DNA of 57,459 bases from Paenibacillus hunanensis (GTDB taxonomy: Bacteria; Bacillota; Bacilli; Paenibacillales; Paenibacillaceae), in contig NZ_BMMB01000016.1 in assembly GCF_014645615.1 (NCBI RefSeq), forward strand, positions 1-57,459, given 5' to 3'. The translations under genes were made by a program, and so were the position numbers. The notes beneath the pieces are model-generated. The model ran no database searches. It saw only the letters and a program-made list of their open reading frames with translations, and was not told the DNA's origin. Shown in pieces: positions 34,288 to 43,115 of this stretch (its first letter is position 1; the number at the start of each line of letters is the position of its first letter).

Positions 34288-34734
34288 ATGAATATCGCGT
34301 TTTTTCTGCTGCCCAAGCAGGAGGTCGTTTGCGTCACCCTTAATTCGACGCTGCGCCAGACGCTGGAACGGATGGAGTACCACCGCTATACATCAATTCC
34401 TATGCTGGATAAGAACGGAAAGTACGTCGGTACGATTACCGAAGGAGACCTGCTCTGGTTTATGAAAAATTCCGGTGGCAAGGTTACGTTTGAAAATGCT
34501 TCAAAGTTTTTACTATCTGAAATTCCGCTCAAGCGGGATGATAAGCCGGTATCGATTGATGCCAATATGGAAGACCTGATTAATCTCGCCAAGGTACAGA
34601 ACTTTGTGCCTGTTGTTGACGATATGAACCGATTTATCGGCATTGTACGTCGTAGTCAGATTATTGAATATTGTGAGCAATTTGTACGAGGTGGCGAGTA
34701 TATCGCCGAAAAAAACCGTATCTCCGGCAGCTAA
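34288..34734 (+). CDS. CBS-pair domain protein
   Basis: A 148-residue soluble protein made almost wholly of two CBS motifs (about 20-75 and 80-140; e.g. RYTSIPMLDKNGKYVGTITE and FVPVVDDMNRFIGIVRR). CBS pairs bind adenosine nucleotides; which one is unknown. It is 2 genes upstream of gdpP, so c-di-AMP is a tempting ligand, but the sequence does not show this. The ATG at 34288 has GAGGAGGA 9 nt upstream. Confidence 0.85.
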   Translation: MNIAFFLLPKQEVVCVTLNSTLRQTLERMEYHRYTSIPMLDKNGKYVGTITEGDLLWFMKNSGGKVTFENASKFLLSEIPLKRDDKPVSIDANMEDLINLAKVQNFVPVVDDMNRFIGIVRRSQIIEYCEQFVRGGEYIAEKNRISGS

Positions 34735-34850
34735 TGCAGGAGGCTGTGCCCGCTGTATAATTCCGTGCGTCCGTGCCTTCGTCTATGCTATAATTATGAG
34801 TAAATCTTTTTTAGCGAGGCCGAACAACTTGTGCGTAAGAGGTGAATCGT

Positions 34851-35777
34851 TTGAAACTGCGCTGGACATCCATAGCCTGGAGCGCTGCATATCTGCTCCT
34901 GCTGCTATCTTTAATAACATCTGTCAGAGTCATTGGTATGCTATTTCTCATCGTACCCATCGTCGTGCTGTATTCAACATTGACCTTGCGCCAATTCATT
35001 ATGCATATGATTCCGGTGTGGCTGATTGCCTTGATTTTTGCCGGACAGGCGGGCTTGTTTTTACCGATACTCGGGTTATTTTTCATGATCCCCGGTATCG
35101 TCATGGGCAGGATGTATAAGAAATTCACCCCTGCATTACGGATTATTTTTGCAGGCGGCTTAACGGCTCTGGTCGAGCTACTGGTGCTGCTGCTCATTGC
35201 AACAGCGGTATTCCATTTCAGTCTGGGTCAGTATGTACGTGATGTGATCGAAATTGCGATTACACCACTGCGTGCGATGGCAGATGTGAATACCGATCTG
35301 AGTGATGTGTTAACACCGGAGTATATTATCGGGCTGAGCAATTATACGCTCACGCTCATTCCGAGCGGATTGATTATTGCCTCCTTTACGATGGCAATCA
35401 TTACGCATGCCATCTCGCGTCCGCTGCTGGAAAGTATGGGCTATTCGGTACCACGCCTCAAGCCTGCACGCGACTGGCGTCTGCCACGCTCGCTGATCTG
35501 GTACTATTTGATCGCTGTATTTCTGGAGATCATTGCGCGGGCAAATATCACAGGCGTACTTGCCGCGATTGTATTAAACTTTATGCCACTGGTACATCTG
35601 GCATTCACGATCCAGACGATTGGCTTTGTCTTTTTCTGGGCGAGTCATCGAAAATGGGGCTCTTTCCTGCCCTTCGTGCTATCGATCGTTGTCGTATTGA
35701 TTCCGCCGCTGCGGATTATCGGTATTCTGGATCTGGCATTTCCGCTCCGCGAGTATATTACGAGACCGAAACGGTAA
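34851..35777 (+). CDS. DUF2232 (YybS-like) multispan membrane protein
   Basis: A 308-residue integral membrane protein with about eight hydrophobic segments, matching the YybS/DUF2232 family that precedes gdpP in many Firmicutes. Its transport or signalling role is unknown. The likely start is TTG at 34851, 8 nt after AAGAGG; a GTG at 34842 overlaps that site. It ends 9 bp before gdpP. Confidence 0.85.
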   Translation: MKLRWTSIAWSAAYLLLLLSLITSVRVIGMLFLIVPIVVLYSTLTLRQFIMHMIPVWLIALIFAGQAGLFLPILGLFFMIPGIVMGRMYKKFTPALRIIFAGGLTALVELLVLLLIATAVFHFSLGQYVRDVIEIAITPLRAMADVNTDLSDVLTPEYIIGLSNYTLTLIPSGLIIASFTMAIITHAISRPLLESMGYSVPRLKPARDWRLPRSLIWYYLIAVFLEIIARANITGVLAAIVLNFMPLVHLAFTIQTIGFVFFWASHRKWGSFLPFVLSIVVVLIPPLRIIGILDLAFPLREYITRPKR

Positions 35778-35786
35778 GGGTGATGA

Positions 35787-37799
35787 ATGATGCCTAATTT
35801 TTTGCTAAACCGCTGGCACGGATACCGGTCAGTATGGGCATCACTGCTCATGCTGGTGCTTGTGATCGTGCTCTCCTGGTTCAACTGGGTCGTCGGACTG
35901 GTGGCTCTATGTGCAGTCGCTGTGTTCGCTGTGATTCTGGTTCGTTCAGAGCTTGCCTTTCGCCGTGAACTGGATGAATACATTGCGGGTCTGTCATTTC
36001 GTATCCGGCGCGTCGAGGAGGAAGCAGTCAGTACGCTTCCTTTCGGTCTTGTTTTGTATGACAACAAGTTTTCGATTGAATGGCATAACCGTTATATCGC
36101 GGGTCTATTTGGGCGTAAGACGCTGGTTGGCTCGCCGCTGGACGAATGCTTTAATCATTTTCAGGAGCAGTATAAAAAGGCGCTGGATGCGCGTAAGGAA
36201 GCCACGCGGGAGAAGAGTGCGATTAAGGAAGTTCGCTTTGAGCTACAGCATGATGCACGTACATTAGAGTGTATTGTGCTGCCCGATGAGCGGCTGATCT
36301 ATGTGCAGGACGTGACCGAGTTTGCCGGTCTGCGTGATCGGTATGAGGATGAGCGTCTGGCGATCGGTGTAGTGCTGCTCGATAACTTTGATGAAGCTTC
36401 GCAGGGGATGGATGATCAGCTACGCGCAAGCCTGATTGCACGGGTGGCGACACGTATTACCGATTGGGCGAAAACGTATCGTATCTATGTGCGCCGTCTG
36501 TCGTCCGAGCGTTATCTGCTGCTGCTGGATCGCAGATCGCTGCGTGAGCTGGAGCAGAGCCGATTCGTTATTTTGGACGAGGTGCGCGAGATGACGGCGG
36601 ATTTGAAGGTTCCACTCACGCTCAGTATCGGGATTGGCTTCGGTACCGAGACGATCAGCGAGCTGGGTGAGCTGGCGCAATCGAGTCTGGATATGGCGCT
36701 GGGACGCGGTGGCGATCAGGCAGCGGTGCGTGCCGAGCAGCGATTATCCTTTTATGGCGGCAAGTCCAATGCGATCGAGAAGCGTACTCGTGTCCGCGCA
36801 CGCGTGATCTCGCATGCGCTACGCGATCTGATGCTGGATAGCGATCAGGTGCTGGTGATGGGGCATAAAATCCCGGATATGGACGTGATCGGTGCCTGTA
36901 TCGGTATATTGAAGGCAGCCGATATGTACGAGGTTGAAGCTTATATCGTGCTGGACGGTGTGAATCCGTCGATTGAGCGGATGATGGAGCGTATTAACAA
37001 TGATGAGCGTCTGTCGGTACGCTTTATTACACCGGAGGAAGCGCTCAGTATTATTACCGAGCGTACGCTGATGGTCGTCGTGGATACGCATAAGGCATCG
37101 ATGACGATTGAGCCCAAGCTGGTGGAACGCGCACGTCGTGTGGTCGTTATCGACCATCATCGTCGTGGTGAGGAGTTCATCAACGATGCGGTGCTTGTCT
37201 ATCTGGAGCCGTATGCGTCCTCTGCCTGTGAGCTGGTCACTGAATTGCTACAATATATTCATGACAAGGTACAGTTCACGACGCTGGAAGCGACGTCACT
37301 GCTGGCCGGGATTACGCTGGATACGAAGCATTTTGCTCTGCATACCGGCTCGCGTACGTTCGAGGCGGCAGGCTTCCTACGCCGGAATGGTGCAGATACC
37401 GTGATGGTGCAGCAGATGATGAAGGAGGATTTGAACGAGTTTATCGCCAAATCGGAGATCATGAAAAAGGCTCGCATCATTCACGAGCATATTGCGCTTG
37501 CGGTTACCGACCCGGGACAGCAGGAATCACAGATGCTAATCGCACAGGTAGCTGATGCGCTGCTGAATATGAACAATGTGTACGCTTCGTTCGTCATTAG
37601 TGAGCGTATGGACGGACTGATCGGCATAAGTGCCCGTTCGATGGGCAAGATGAATGTTCAGGTCGTCATGGAACGTCTGGGCGGTGGCGGTCATTTAACG
37701 AACGCTGCTGTACAGCTTGAAGGCAATATTGCAGATGCAGAAAAGCGTCTGCTGGATGTACTGAATCAAATGAATGAGGAAGAGGGGTTATTTGAATGA
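35787..37799 (+). CDS. gdpP: GdpP, cyclic-di-AMP phosphodiesterase
   Basis: A 670-residue membrane enzyme that hydrolyses c-di-AMP. Two membrane segments span about 17-55, then a PAS domain (80-180), a degenerate GGDEF domain (190-320) and a DHH/DHHA1 phosphodiesterase module. Metal ligands are visible: H360, D364 and D366 in GHKIPDMD, D433 in VVDTHK, and DHH at 456-458. The C-terminal DHHA1 signature is GGGGHLTNAA. All expected catalytic residues are present. A second ATG follows the first and either could start. It overlaps rplI by 4 bp (ATGA). Confidence 0.95.
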   Translation: MMPNFLLNRWHGYRSVWASLLMLVLVIVLSWFNWVVGLVALCAVAVFAVILVRSELAFRRELDEYIAGLSFRIRRVEEEAVSTLPFGLVLYDNKFSIEWHNRYIAGLFGRKTLVGSPLDECFNHFQEQYKKALDARKEATREKSAIKEVRFELQHDARTLECIVLPDERLIYVQDVTEFAGLRDRYEDERLAIGVVLLDNFDEASQGMDDQLRASLIARVATRITDWAKTYRIYVRRLSSERYLLLLDRRSLRELEQSRFVILDEVREMTADLKVPLTLSIGIGFGTETISELGELAQSSLDMALGRGGDQAAVRAEQRLSFYGGKSNAIEKRTRVRARVISHALRDLMLDSDQVLVMGHKIPDMDVIGACIGILKAADMYEVEAYIVLDGVNPSIERMMERINNDERLSVRFITPEEALSIITERTLMVVVDTHKASMTIEPKLVERARRVVVIDHHRRGEEFINDAVLVYLEPYASSACELVTELLQYIHDKVQFTTLEATSLLAGITLDTKHFALHTGSRTFEAAGFLRRNGADTVMVQQMMKEDLNEFIAKSEIMKKARIIHEHIALAVTDPGQQESQMLIAQVADALLNMNNVYASFVISERMDGLIGISARSMGKMNVQVVMERLGGGGHLTNAAVQLEGNIADAEKRLLDVLNQMNEEEGLFE

Positions 37800-38239
37800 A
37801 GGTCATTTTGCTGAAAGATGTTAAAGGAACAGGTAAAAAAGGTGAGGTTAAAGAAGTATCGGACGGTTACGCACAAAACTTCCTGATCAAAAATGGTCAT
37901 GCGAAGCCAGCAACCGGCGGTAACATCAAAATCCTCGAAACACAGCATGCTGCGGTAGAGCGTCACAAGCAAGAGGAAAAAGAAGCGGCTCAAGAGCTGG
38001 GCAAAACACTGGAGGAGCTTACGGTACAGCTGAAAGCAAAATCCGGTGAAGGCGGTCGCCTGTTTGGTGCGATCACCAGCAAGCAAATTGCCGAGGCGCT
38101 GTCTAAGCAGGGTCACAAAATCGATAAGCGTAAAATTGATCTGGACGAGCCAATCCGCACGCTGGGTGTAACTCAGGTAACGGTAAAGCTACACCCAGAA
38201 GTAAAAGCTACGCTTAAAGTCCAAGTTACAGAGGAATAA
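37796..38239 (+). CDS. rplI: 50S ribosomal protein L9
   Basis: A 147-residue ribosomal protein opening MKVILLKDVKGTGKKGEVKE, the standard L9 start, with the long central helix and C-terminal domain complete. The ATG overlaps the gdpP stop in ATGA, so it is translationally coupled to GdpP. dnaB follows after 2 bp. Confidence 0.97.
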   Translation: MKVILLKDVKGTGKKGEVKEVSDGYAQNFLIKNGHAKPATGGNIKILETQHAAVERHKQEEKEAAQELGKTLEELTVQLKAKSGEGGRLFGAITSKQIAEALSKQGHKIDKRKIDLDEPIRTLGVTQVTVKLHPEVKATLKVQVTEE

Positions 38240-38241
38240 GC

Positions 38242-39600
38242 ATGGGCGGCGAAATATTTTACGACCGGGTTCCTCCGCAGAATCTGGAAGCTGAACAGGC
38301 GGTTCTGGGTGCCATTTTGCTGCAATCCGAAGCGCTAATCAGCGTCATGGAGCGTATCGACACCGAAGACTTTTACGACAAATCCCACCAGTTGATCTAT
38401 GAAGCGATGGTCAATCTGGGGGAAGAGAATCAGCCGATTGACCTGATTACACTCACCTCCCTGCTACAGGATCGTACGCAGCTGGAGGATGTGGGCGGTG
38501 TAAGCTATCTGGCGAAGCTTGCCAATGCGGTGCCGACCGCAGCGAACGTAGATTATTACGCACAGATTATTGAAGAAAAATCGATGCTGCGTCGTCTGAT
38601 TCGTACAGCGACACAGATCGTTAGTGAAGGCTATACGGGCGGCGAGGACGTCGGCAGTATGCTAGGCGATGCCGAGCGTAAAATCCTTGAAATCTCCAAC
38701 CGACGCAGTGGCAGTGGCTTTATCGCTATTCGCGATGTGTTGATGGAGGTATTCGAGCGCGTCGAAACGCTGAGTGAGAATAGCGGTAATACGACCGGGA
38801 TTCCAACAGGCTTTATCGATCTGGATAAAATGACGGCTGGCTTCCAGCGCAGTGACTTGATTATCGTAGCTGCACGTCCGTCTGTAGGTAAAACGGCGTT
38901 TGCCCTGAATATCGCGCAAAACGTCGCCGTACGTGCGAAGGAAACAGTTGCGATCTTCAGTCTGGAGATGTCGGCTGCACAGCTAGTACAGCGTATGATC
39001 TGTGCCGAAGCCAATCTGGACGCGAGCGTGATGCGTACCGGTGAGTTCAAGGAAGAGGACTGGATGAAGCTGACGATGGGTATTGCGTCCCTGTCGGAAT
39101 CGGAGATCTATATCGATGATACACCGGGTATTACGGTATCCGAGATTCGTGCCAAATGCCGCCGACTGAAAAAGGAGAAGGGACTTGGAATGATCGTTAT
39201 CGACTATCTCCAGCTCATCTCCGGTCGCGGTAAAGCGGGCGAGAACCGTCAGCAGGAAGTATCTGAAATCTCGCGTACGCTCAAGCAGATCGCCCGTGAG
39301 CTGCATGTGCCGGTTATCGCCCTGTCTCAGCTCAGCCGTGGTGTCGAGCAGCGTCAGGATAAGCGTCCGATGATGTCTGACCTTCGGGAATCTGGCTCGA
39401 TTGAGCAGGATGCTGATATCGTATCCTTCCTGTATCGTGATGATTACTACAATCAGGACACGGAAAAGAAAAATATCATCGAGATCATTATCGCCAAACA
39501 GCGTAATGGCCCGGTCGGTACGGTCGAGCTTGTCTTTTTGAAAAACTTCAATAAATTCGTCAATTACGAACGTGTCCAATCGGATATGTTCACGGGATAG
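38242..39600 (+). CDS. dnaB: Replicative DNA helicase DnaB (DnaC in Bacillus)
   Basis: The 452-residue hexameric fork helicase. The N-terminal domain opens with PPQNLEAEQAVLGAILL. The RecA-like ATPase has Walker A ARPSVGKT near 211-218, MIVIDYLQLISG as Walker B, and SQLSRGVEQR. No intein or insertion is visible. The ATG at 38242 has GAGGAA 5 nt upstream. It ends the gdpP-rplI-dnaB group and is followed by a strong terminator. Confidence 0.97.
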   Translation: MGGEIFYDRVPPQNLEAEQAVLGAILLQSEALISVMERIDTEDFYDKSHQLIYEAMVNLGEENQPIDLITLTSLLQDRTQLEDVGGVSYLAKLANAVPTAANVDYYAQIIEEKSMLRRLIRTATQIVSEGYTGGEDVGSMLGDAERKILEISNRRSGSGFIAIRDVLMEVFERVETLSENSGNTTGIPTGFIDLDKMTAGFQRSDLIIVAARPSVGKTAFALNIAQNVAVRAKETVAIFSLEMSAAQLVQRMICAEANLDASVMRTGEFKEEDWMKLTMGIASLSESEIYIDDTPGITVSEIRAKCRRLKKEKGLGMIVIDYLQLISGRGKAGENRQQEVSEISRTLKQIARELHVPVIALSQLSRGVEQRQDKRPMMSDLRESGSIEQDADIVSFLYRDDYYNQDTEKKNIIEIIIAKQRNGPVGTVELVFLKNFNKFVNYERVQSDMFTG

Positions 39601-39605
39601 ATTAG

Positions 39606-39648
39606 AAATGGCAGGATGGCATCGAAGGGATGCTGTCCTGCCATTTTT
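39606..39648. terminator. dnaB terminator
   Basis: AAATGGCAGGA (39606-39616) pairs with TCCTGCCATTT around 39636-39646, with an inner GGCATC/GATGC-like stem, then T. It lies between converging genes and may serve both. Confidence 0.9.
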
Positions 39649-39680
39649 GTATTAAATGTCATACATAGTAGGGCTATAAC

Positions 39681-40664
39681 TTAGACATCCTGAATCGACC
39701 GCGCGATCAATCGGCGTAGATCGGCAATACGCCGGGGCATATGCTGATCTGAGCTATTCAGCATATCACATAGAGCGATCAGGTCTTCCAGCCGAGATAG
39801 GAGTCGCCATTCCGAATGTAGTGTACCTCCACCTGCACGATAGCCTTCCAGAAAATGCTGCTCGTACAGCGAATCGACCGCTTCATAACGTAGCATATTC
39901 CCAATATCGGTATAGCGTGTACCTGCAAAGGCAAATTCCCAATCCAGCACCGCAGCTACTGAGGCAGTCTGAGCTGATTCCTGTATCAAAATGTTCAGCC
40001 CGTTAAAGTCAGCATGCACCAGAAGTGGTGGCTCATTCAGCTCCAGCTCGAGCAGGCGCTCACGGCTATTTTCAAGAAATTGCTGTACAGCGTGCTGTTC
40101 CTGTTCATCCAGCCATTGACCGCTGCGATGATGCTGAAGGCTATGCTGAACAAAGGCAGTCCATGTCTCGATACCAGGCTGTAGCGACTCAACGATATCA
40201 AGTGTGGCACCCCAGAAGCCAGCCTGTGAGAAATGATGCTGATGTATACAGGCGAGGTCATGACCAACCGCTCTGCCAGCGGCAGCTATGCGAGCCTGAT
40301 CGCCTGATCGAATAATGTCTGCAAGCAAAACCCCTTCTTTCCATTCTATAATCGCCCACGAAGGGCCTTCGCTGATCGGCTTAATCTCCGAATATATGTA
40401 TTCTGCAATAGGAACTGTAGCAGCGACCAGCTGGGTAATGGCCACTTCCTTACTGGCGATGTCCGGGCTACCTGACGAGACACGCAGCAGATAAGGGCGA
40501 TCTTCCTGCTCCAGTGTGAAGCGATAGCTGCCATTACTCAGCCCGGTGCTGGTTCGCTGTAGCTGCGCCACGGTTTTGCCTGAAAATGCACGCTGGATCA
40601 TTTGCTTCAATAAAATAGGGGATAGCTCATTAGCGGTACTTTTATGCTCCCAATTTTCTTTCAT
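39681..40664 (-). CDS. Phosphotransferase family protein (APH/choline-kinase-like)
   Basis: A 327-residue protein with the APH kinase fold. The catalytic-loop motif is VHADFNGLNIL (HxDxxxxN) and the metal motif is VLDWEFAFAGTRY. The substrate is unknown: the family covers aminoglycoside, macrolide, choline, homoserine and sugar kinases, and nothing here argues for drug resistance. AAGGAG 7 nt before the ATG fixes the start. It runs against the replication direction between dnaB and purA, with its own short promoter region. It looks like a lineage-specific insertion. Confidence 0.85.
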   Translation of the reverse strand: MKENWEHKSTANELSPILLKQMIQRAFSGKTVAQLQRTSTGLSNGSYRFTLEQEDRPYLLRVSSGSPDIASKEVAITQLVAATVPIAEYIYSEIKPISEGPSWAIIEWKEGVLLADIIRSGDQARIAAAGRAVGHDLACIHQHHFSQAGFWGATLDIVESLQPGIETWTAFVQHSLQHHRSGQWLDEQEQHAVQQFLENSRERLLELELNEPPLLVHADFNGLNILIQESAQTASVAAVLDWEFAFAGTRYTDIGNMLRYEAVDSLYEQHFLEGYRAGGGTLHSEWRLLSRLEDLIALCDMLNSSDQHMPRRIADLRRLIARSIQDV

Positions 40665-40815
40665 AGGGTTCTCCTTTATCGCAAGTATGATTCCATTATA
40701 CTCAAAAGATGCGAGAACCCTGAAAAACAGGCAGACTGGCTGAGCGGTTTACATTTTAAAATATAGGTAAAGTTTCTGAAATCTATTCCTATTTGCAAGA
40801 TATAATGTTTTATTT

Positions 40816-40851
40816 CCGAACGATGATAATTTTATATCATGTTATCGTTCG
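40816..40851. promoter_or_regulatory. PurR operator (two inverted PurBoxes)
   Basis: CGAACGAT (40817-40824) and ATCGTTCG (40844-40851) form an inverted pair of CGAA-type boxes with AT-rich flanks (TATTTCCGAACGAT on one side). This resembles Bacillus PurBoxes (consensus AWWWCCGAACWWT). They end 9 bp before the purA -35, as expected for PurR repression relieved by PRPP. Confidence 0.75.
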
Positions 40852-40859
40852 CTTTTCAT

Positions 40860-40888
40860 TTGACTTTAAAAAATTGTCCTGTTACACT
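40860..40888 (+). promoter_or_regulatory. purA promoter
   Basis: TTGACT (40860-40865), 17 bp, TACACT (40883-40888). The predicted start is near 40895, about 270 nt before the purA ATG. A TATAAT at 40801-40806 has no good -35. Confidence 0.75.
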
Positions 40889-40896
40889 GTAAATGC

Positions 40897-40970
40897 TGCG
40901 GTAAAGCGCAATAGTGCTTTTGGATGTCAATATCCTGTTAGATCAGAATACGTTCTGATCCTTTACCGCA
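40897..40970 (+). ncRNA. multibranched 5' leader structure of purA (candidate)
   Basis: TGCGGTAAAG (40897-40906) pairs perfectly with CTTTACCGCA (40961-40970). Inside are AGCGC/GTGCT with loop AATA, GGAT/ATCC (40922-40935), and the perfect hairpin GATCAGAA/TTCTGATC (40941-40960). This is a four-way-junction-like fold at the very 5' end of the predicted transcript. It matches no riboswitch consensus I know. Confidence 0.45.
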
Positions 40971-41044
40971 ATGGGACGAGCTTCCGCCCGCGAAAACGGT
41001 TTGTATGCTTGCATTTGCCCGACCGTTCCTCGCAAGGAGGTTTC

Positions 41045-41071
41045 ATGCTGTGCTTTTTCTGTCGCTGGTAA
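41045..41071 (+). CDS. possible 8-residue leader peptide of purA
   Basis: A short frame reading MLCFFCRW and stop, 95 nt before purA. AAGGAGG (41034-41040) precedes the ATG by 4 nt, a strong but tightly spaced site that could itself pair in TCCT/AGGA (41028-41039). Its last codons include CTGTCGCT (41059-41066), which can pair with AGCGACAG (41119-41126) ahead of purA, so ribosomes on the peptide could alter that fold. Translation is unproven. Confidence 0.4.
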   Translation: MLCFFCRW

Positions 41072-41165
41072 GTCGGCTGTGGCGTGTATGCCCGGCTTGT
41101 TGCCCTTATGCACAGAAAGCGACAGCGCAAATATACGGTGTACATACACCTACGGAGGAATGAAT

Positions 41166-42452
41166 ATGTCAACTGTAGTCGTTGTGGGAACACAATGGGG
41201 AGACGAAGGCAAAGGTAAAATTACCGACTATCTTTCGGAGAGTGCGGACGTTGTTGCACGCTATCAAGGCGGTAACAATGCTGGACATACGATTTTGATT
41301 AATGAGAAAAAATATAAATTGACGATGGTACCTTCCGGTATCTTCTATGAAGATAAAGCATGTGTAATCGGTAATGGTATGGTGATCAACCCGGCTGCAC
41401 TGATCGACGAGATCAGCTATGTGCATGAAAATGGATTTTCCACGAAAAACCTGACGATCAGCGATCGTGCGCACGTGATTTTGCCATACCATATGGTACT
41501 GGATCTGCTGGAAGAAGAGCGTAAAGGCCCGAACAAGATCGGTACAACCGGTAAAGGGATCGGCCCTTGTTATATGGACAAAGCGTCCCGCGTGGGTATC
41601 CGTATTGCTGACTTGATGGATGCAGAAGAATTTGAGCAAAAGCTGCGCCACCTCGTCAAAGAGAAAAATCAGGTGATCACGCAAGTATACGGCGGCGAGC
41701 CAGTCGATGTAGAGCAAATTCTGTCCGACTATCTCGGCTATGCTGAAAAGCTGCGCCCGTATGTACGCGATACATCCGTTGTCCTGAACGATGCAATCGA
41801 TGAAGGTAAAAAAGTGCTGTTCGAGGGTGCACAGGGCGTTATGCTTGATATCGACCAGGGTACGTATCCGTTCGTTACCTCCTCTAACCCGTCTGCTGGC
41901 GGCGTGTGCATCGGTTCCGGTGTAGGTCCGGCTCGCATTCAGCAGGTTATCGGTGTAGCGAAGGCATACACGACTCGTGTCGGTGATGGCCCATTCCCAA
42001 CTGAGCTGTATGATGAAGTAGGGAATACGATTCGTGAAAAAGGTCATGAATATGGTACAGTAACAGGTCGTCCACGTCGTGTGGGCTGGTTCGATACGGT
42101 CGTTGTCCGTCATGCACGTCGCGTGAGTGGTATTACAGGCTTGTCCCTGAACTCGCTGGATGTACTGACAGGTCTGGACACCGTAAAAATCTGCACAGGC
42201 TACAAATACAAAGGCGAATTCATCACACACTACCCAGCAAGCCTGAAGCATCTGGCTGACTGTGAAGCAGTATATGAAGAAATGCCGGGCTGGAGCGAGG
42301 ACATTACAGGTGTGAAGACGCTGGAAGAATTGCCTGAAACGACTCGCAATTATGTGAACCGTGTATCCGAGCTGACAGGTATTCCGATCGCGATTTTCTC
42401 GGTTGGACGTAACCGTGAGCAGACGAATCAGGTAGCTCCAATCTACGTTTAA
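41166..42452 (+). CDS. purA: Adenylosuccinate synthetase
   Basis: This enzyme joins IMP and aspartate using GTP, the first committed step to AMP. At 428 residues it is full length. The GTP loop QWGDEGKGK and GNNAGHT are near the N-terminus, GTTGKGIGPCYMDKASR marks the IMP site, and TGRPRRVGWFD is near the C-terminal third. The ATG at 41166 has CGGAGGAA 5 nt upstream. The frame is open 65 codons further upstream but that stretch lacks homology and a ribosome site. Confidence 0.98.
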   Translation: MSTVVVVGTQWGDEGKGKITDYLSESADVVARYQGGNNAGHTILINEKKYKLTMVPSGIFYEDKACVIGNGMVINPAALIDEISYVHENGFSTKNLTISDRAHVILPYHMVLDLLEEERKGPNKIGTTGKGIGPCYMDKASRVGIRIADLMDAEEFEQKLRHLVKEKNQVITQVYGGEPVDVEQILSDYLGYAEKLRPYVRDTSVVLNDAIDEGKKVLFEGAQGVMLDIDQGTYPFVTSSNPSAGGVCIGSGVGPARIQQVIGVAKAYTTRVGDGPFPTELYDEVGNTIREKGHEYGTVTGRPRRVGWFDTVVVRHARRVSGITGLSLNSLDVLTGLDTVKICTGYKYKGEFITHYPASLKHLADCEAVYEEMPGWSEDITGVKTLEELPETTRNYVNRVSELTGIPIAIFSVGRNREQTNQVAPIYV

Positions 42453-43115
42453 TTTGCATCATTATGATATCGATTGAATTGGAGATATAGAGGGTACTGT
42501 TACAGTATTTTCCGGTTACTGTTCAGTTAGTGGGAATAGACCGACGATGATTCCCTTATCAAATCGCTGAATTCAATCGAGTTGTTACGAAAAATACGGG
42601 CAATCGCCTGTTATCATCTTTAATTTTTAGAGGAAGGCATCCTTACGGGGATGCCTTTTTTGTATGTAGGACGCGGCTTGGTCGGCTCTTGGAGAAGATT
42701 CTGTTATATGAATTGTAAAGTTGAAACCAGGGCAGAGATTATGGTAAAGTAAACGGGGAGTCAAAAAGGTTAATTTTTTGACACTTTTGTATGACAGATT
42801 TTAATAATTATGGCTGTATTGGATCGTACTATACATCACCGCACTACACATCGTACACGATGATCGTCTGCCTATTAGGCTGCTATGCCTATCCTCCTGT
42901 GAATTGCCACGATAGCTTCTTCTCCTGTGAAATGCTCGCTGATGATCATTCCAGACTACCTAAGGACGAGGCTTCATCGTATAGATGATAATGGCATACA
43001 CCGCGATGATAGCGACATAACGAATCGCTCTATTTGCAGACGAATTGGGAATCTAATGGACATGAAACGGAATATACGTATTGAATTTTAGCATGGAAAG
43101 CAAAAGGAGACGGTC
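42453..43115. other. purA to M23 peptidase intergenic region
   Basis: About 660 bp with the purA terminator (42634-42661), an inverted repeat GTCAAAAA (42760-42767) with TTTTTTGAC (42774-42782) overlapping a possible promoter (TTGACA 42778-42783, 17 bp, TTAATA), and a 65-codon frame at 42791-42988 that I do not accept as a gene. Confidence 0.55.
42634..42661 (+). terminator. purA terminator
   Basis: AAGGCATCC (42634-42642) pairs with GGATGCCTT (42649-42657), then TTTT. It lies 180 bp after the purA stop. Confidence 0.88.

Larger units (their letters stand above)
40665..41165. other. purA regulatory region and leader
   Basis: A 500-bp gap with PurBox-like inverted repeats (40816-40851), a promoter (40860-40888), a multibranched 5' RNA fold (40897-40970), a possible leader peptide (41045-41071) and a hairpin GGTGTACATACACC (41139-41152) next to the purA ribosome site. 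Confidence 0.7.

Noticed and set aside
39681..40664. Drug-resistance kinase
   Set aside because: The APH fold alone does not show the substrate; no mobile element or resistance context.
40971..41165. N-terminal extension of PurA by 65 codons
   Set aside because: Lacks homology and a ribosome site; PurA begins MSTVVVVG at 41166.
41169..42251. 360-codon frame antisense to purA
   Set aside because: Shadow frame of purA, which is certain on the plus strand.
42791..42988. 65-codon frame between purA and the M23 peptidase gene
   Set aside because: No ribosome site; unusual Tyr/Cys/Ser composition with no family resemblance; overlaps probable promoter bases.
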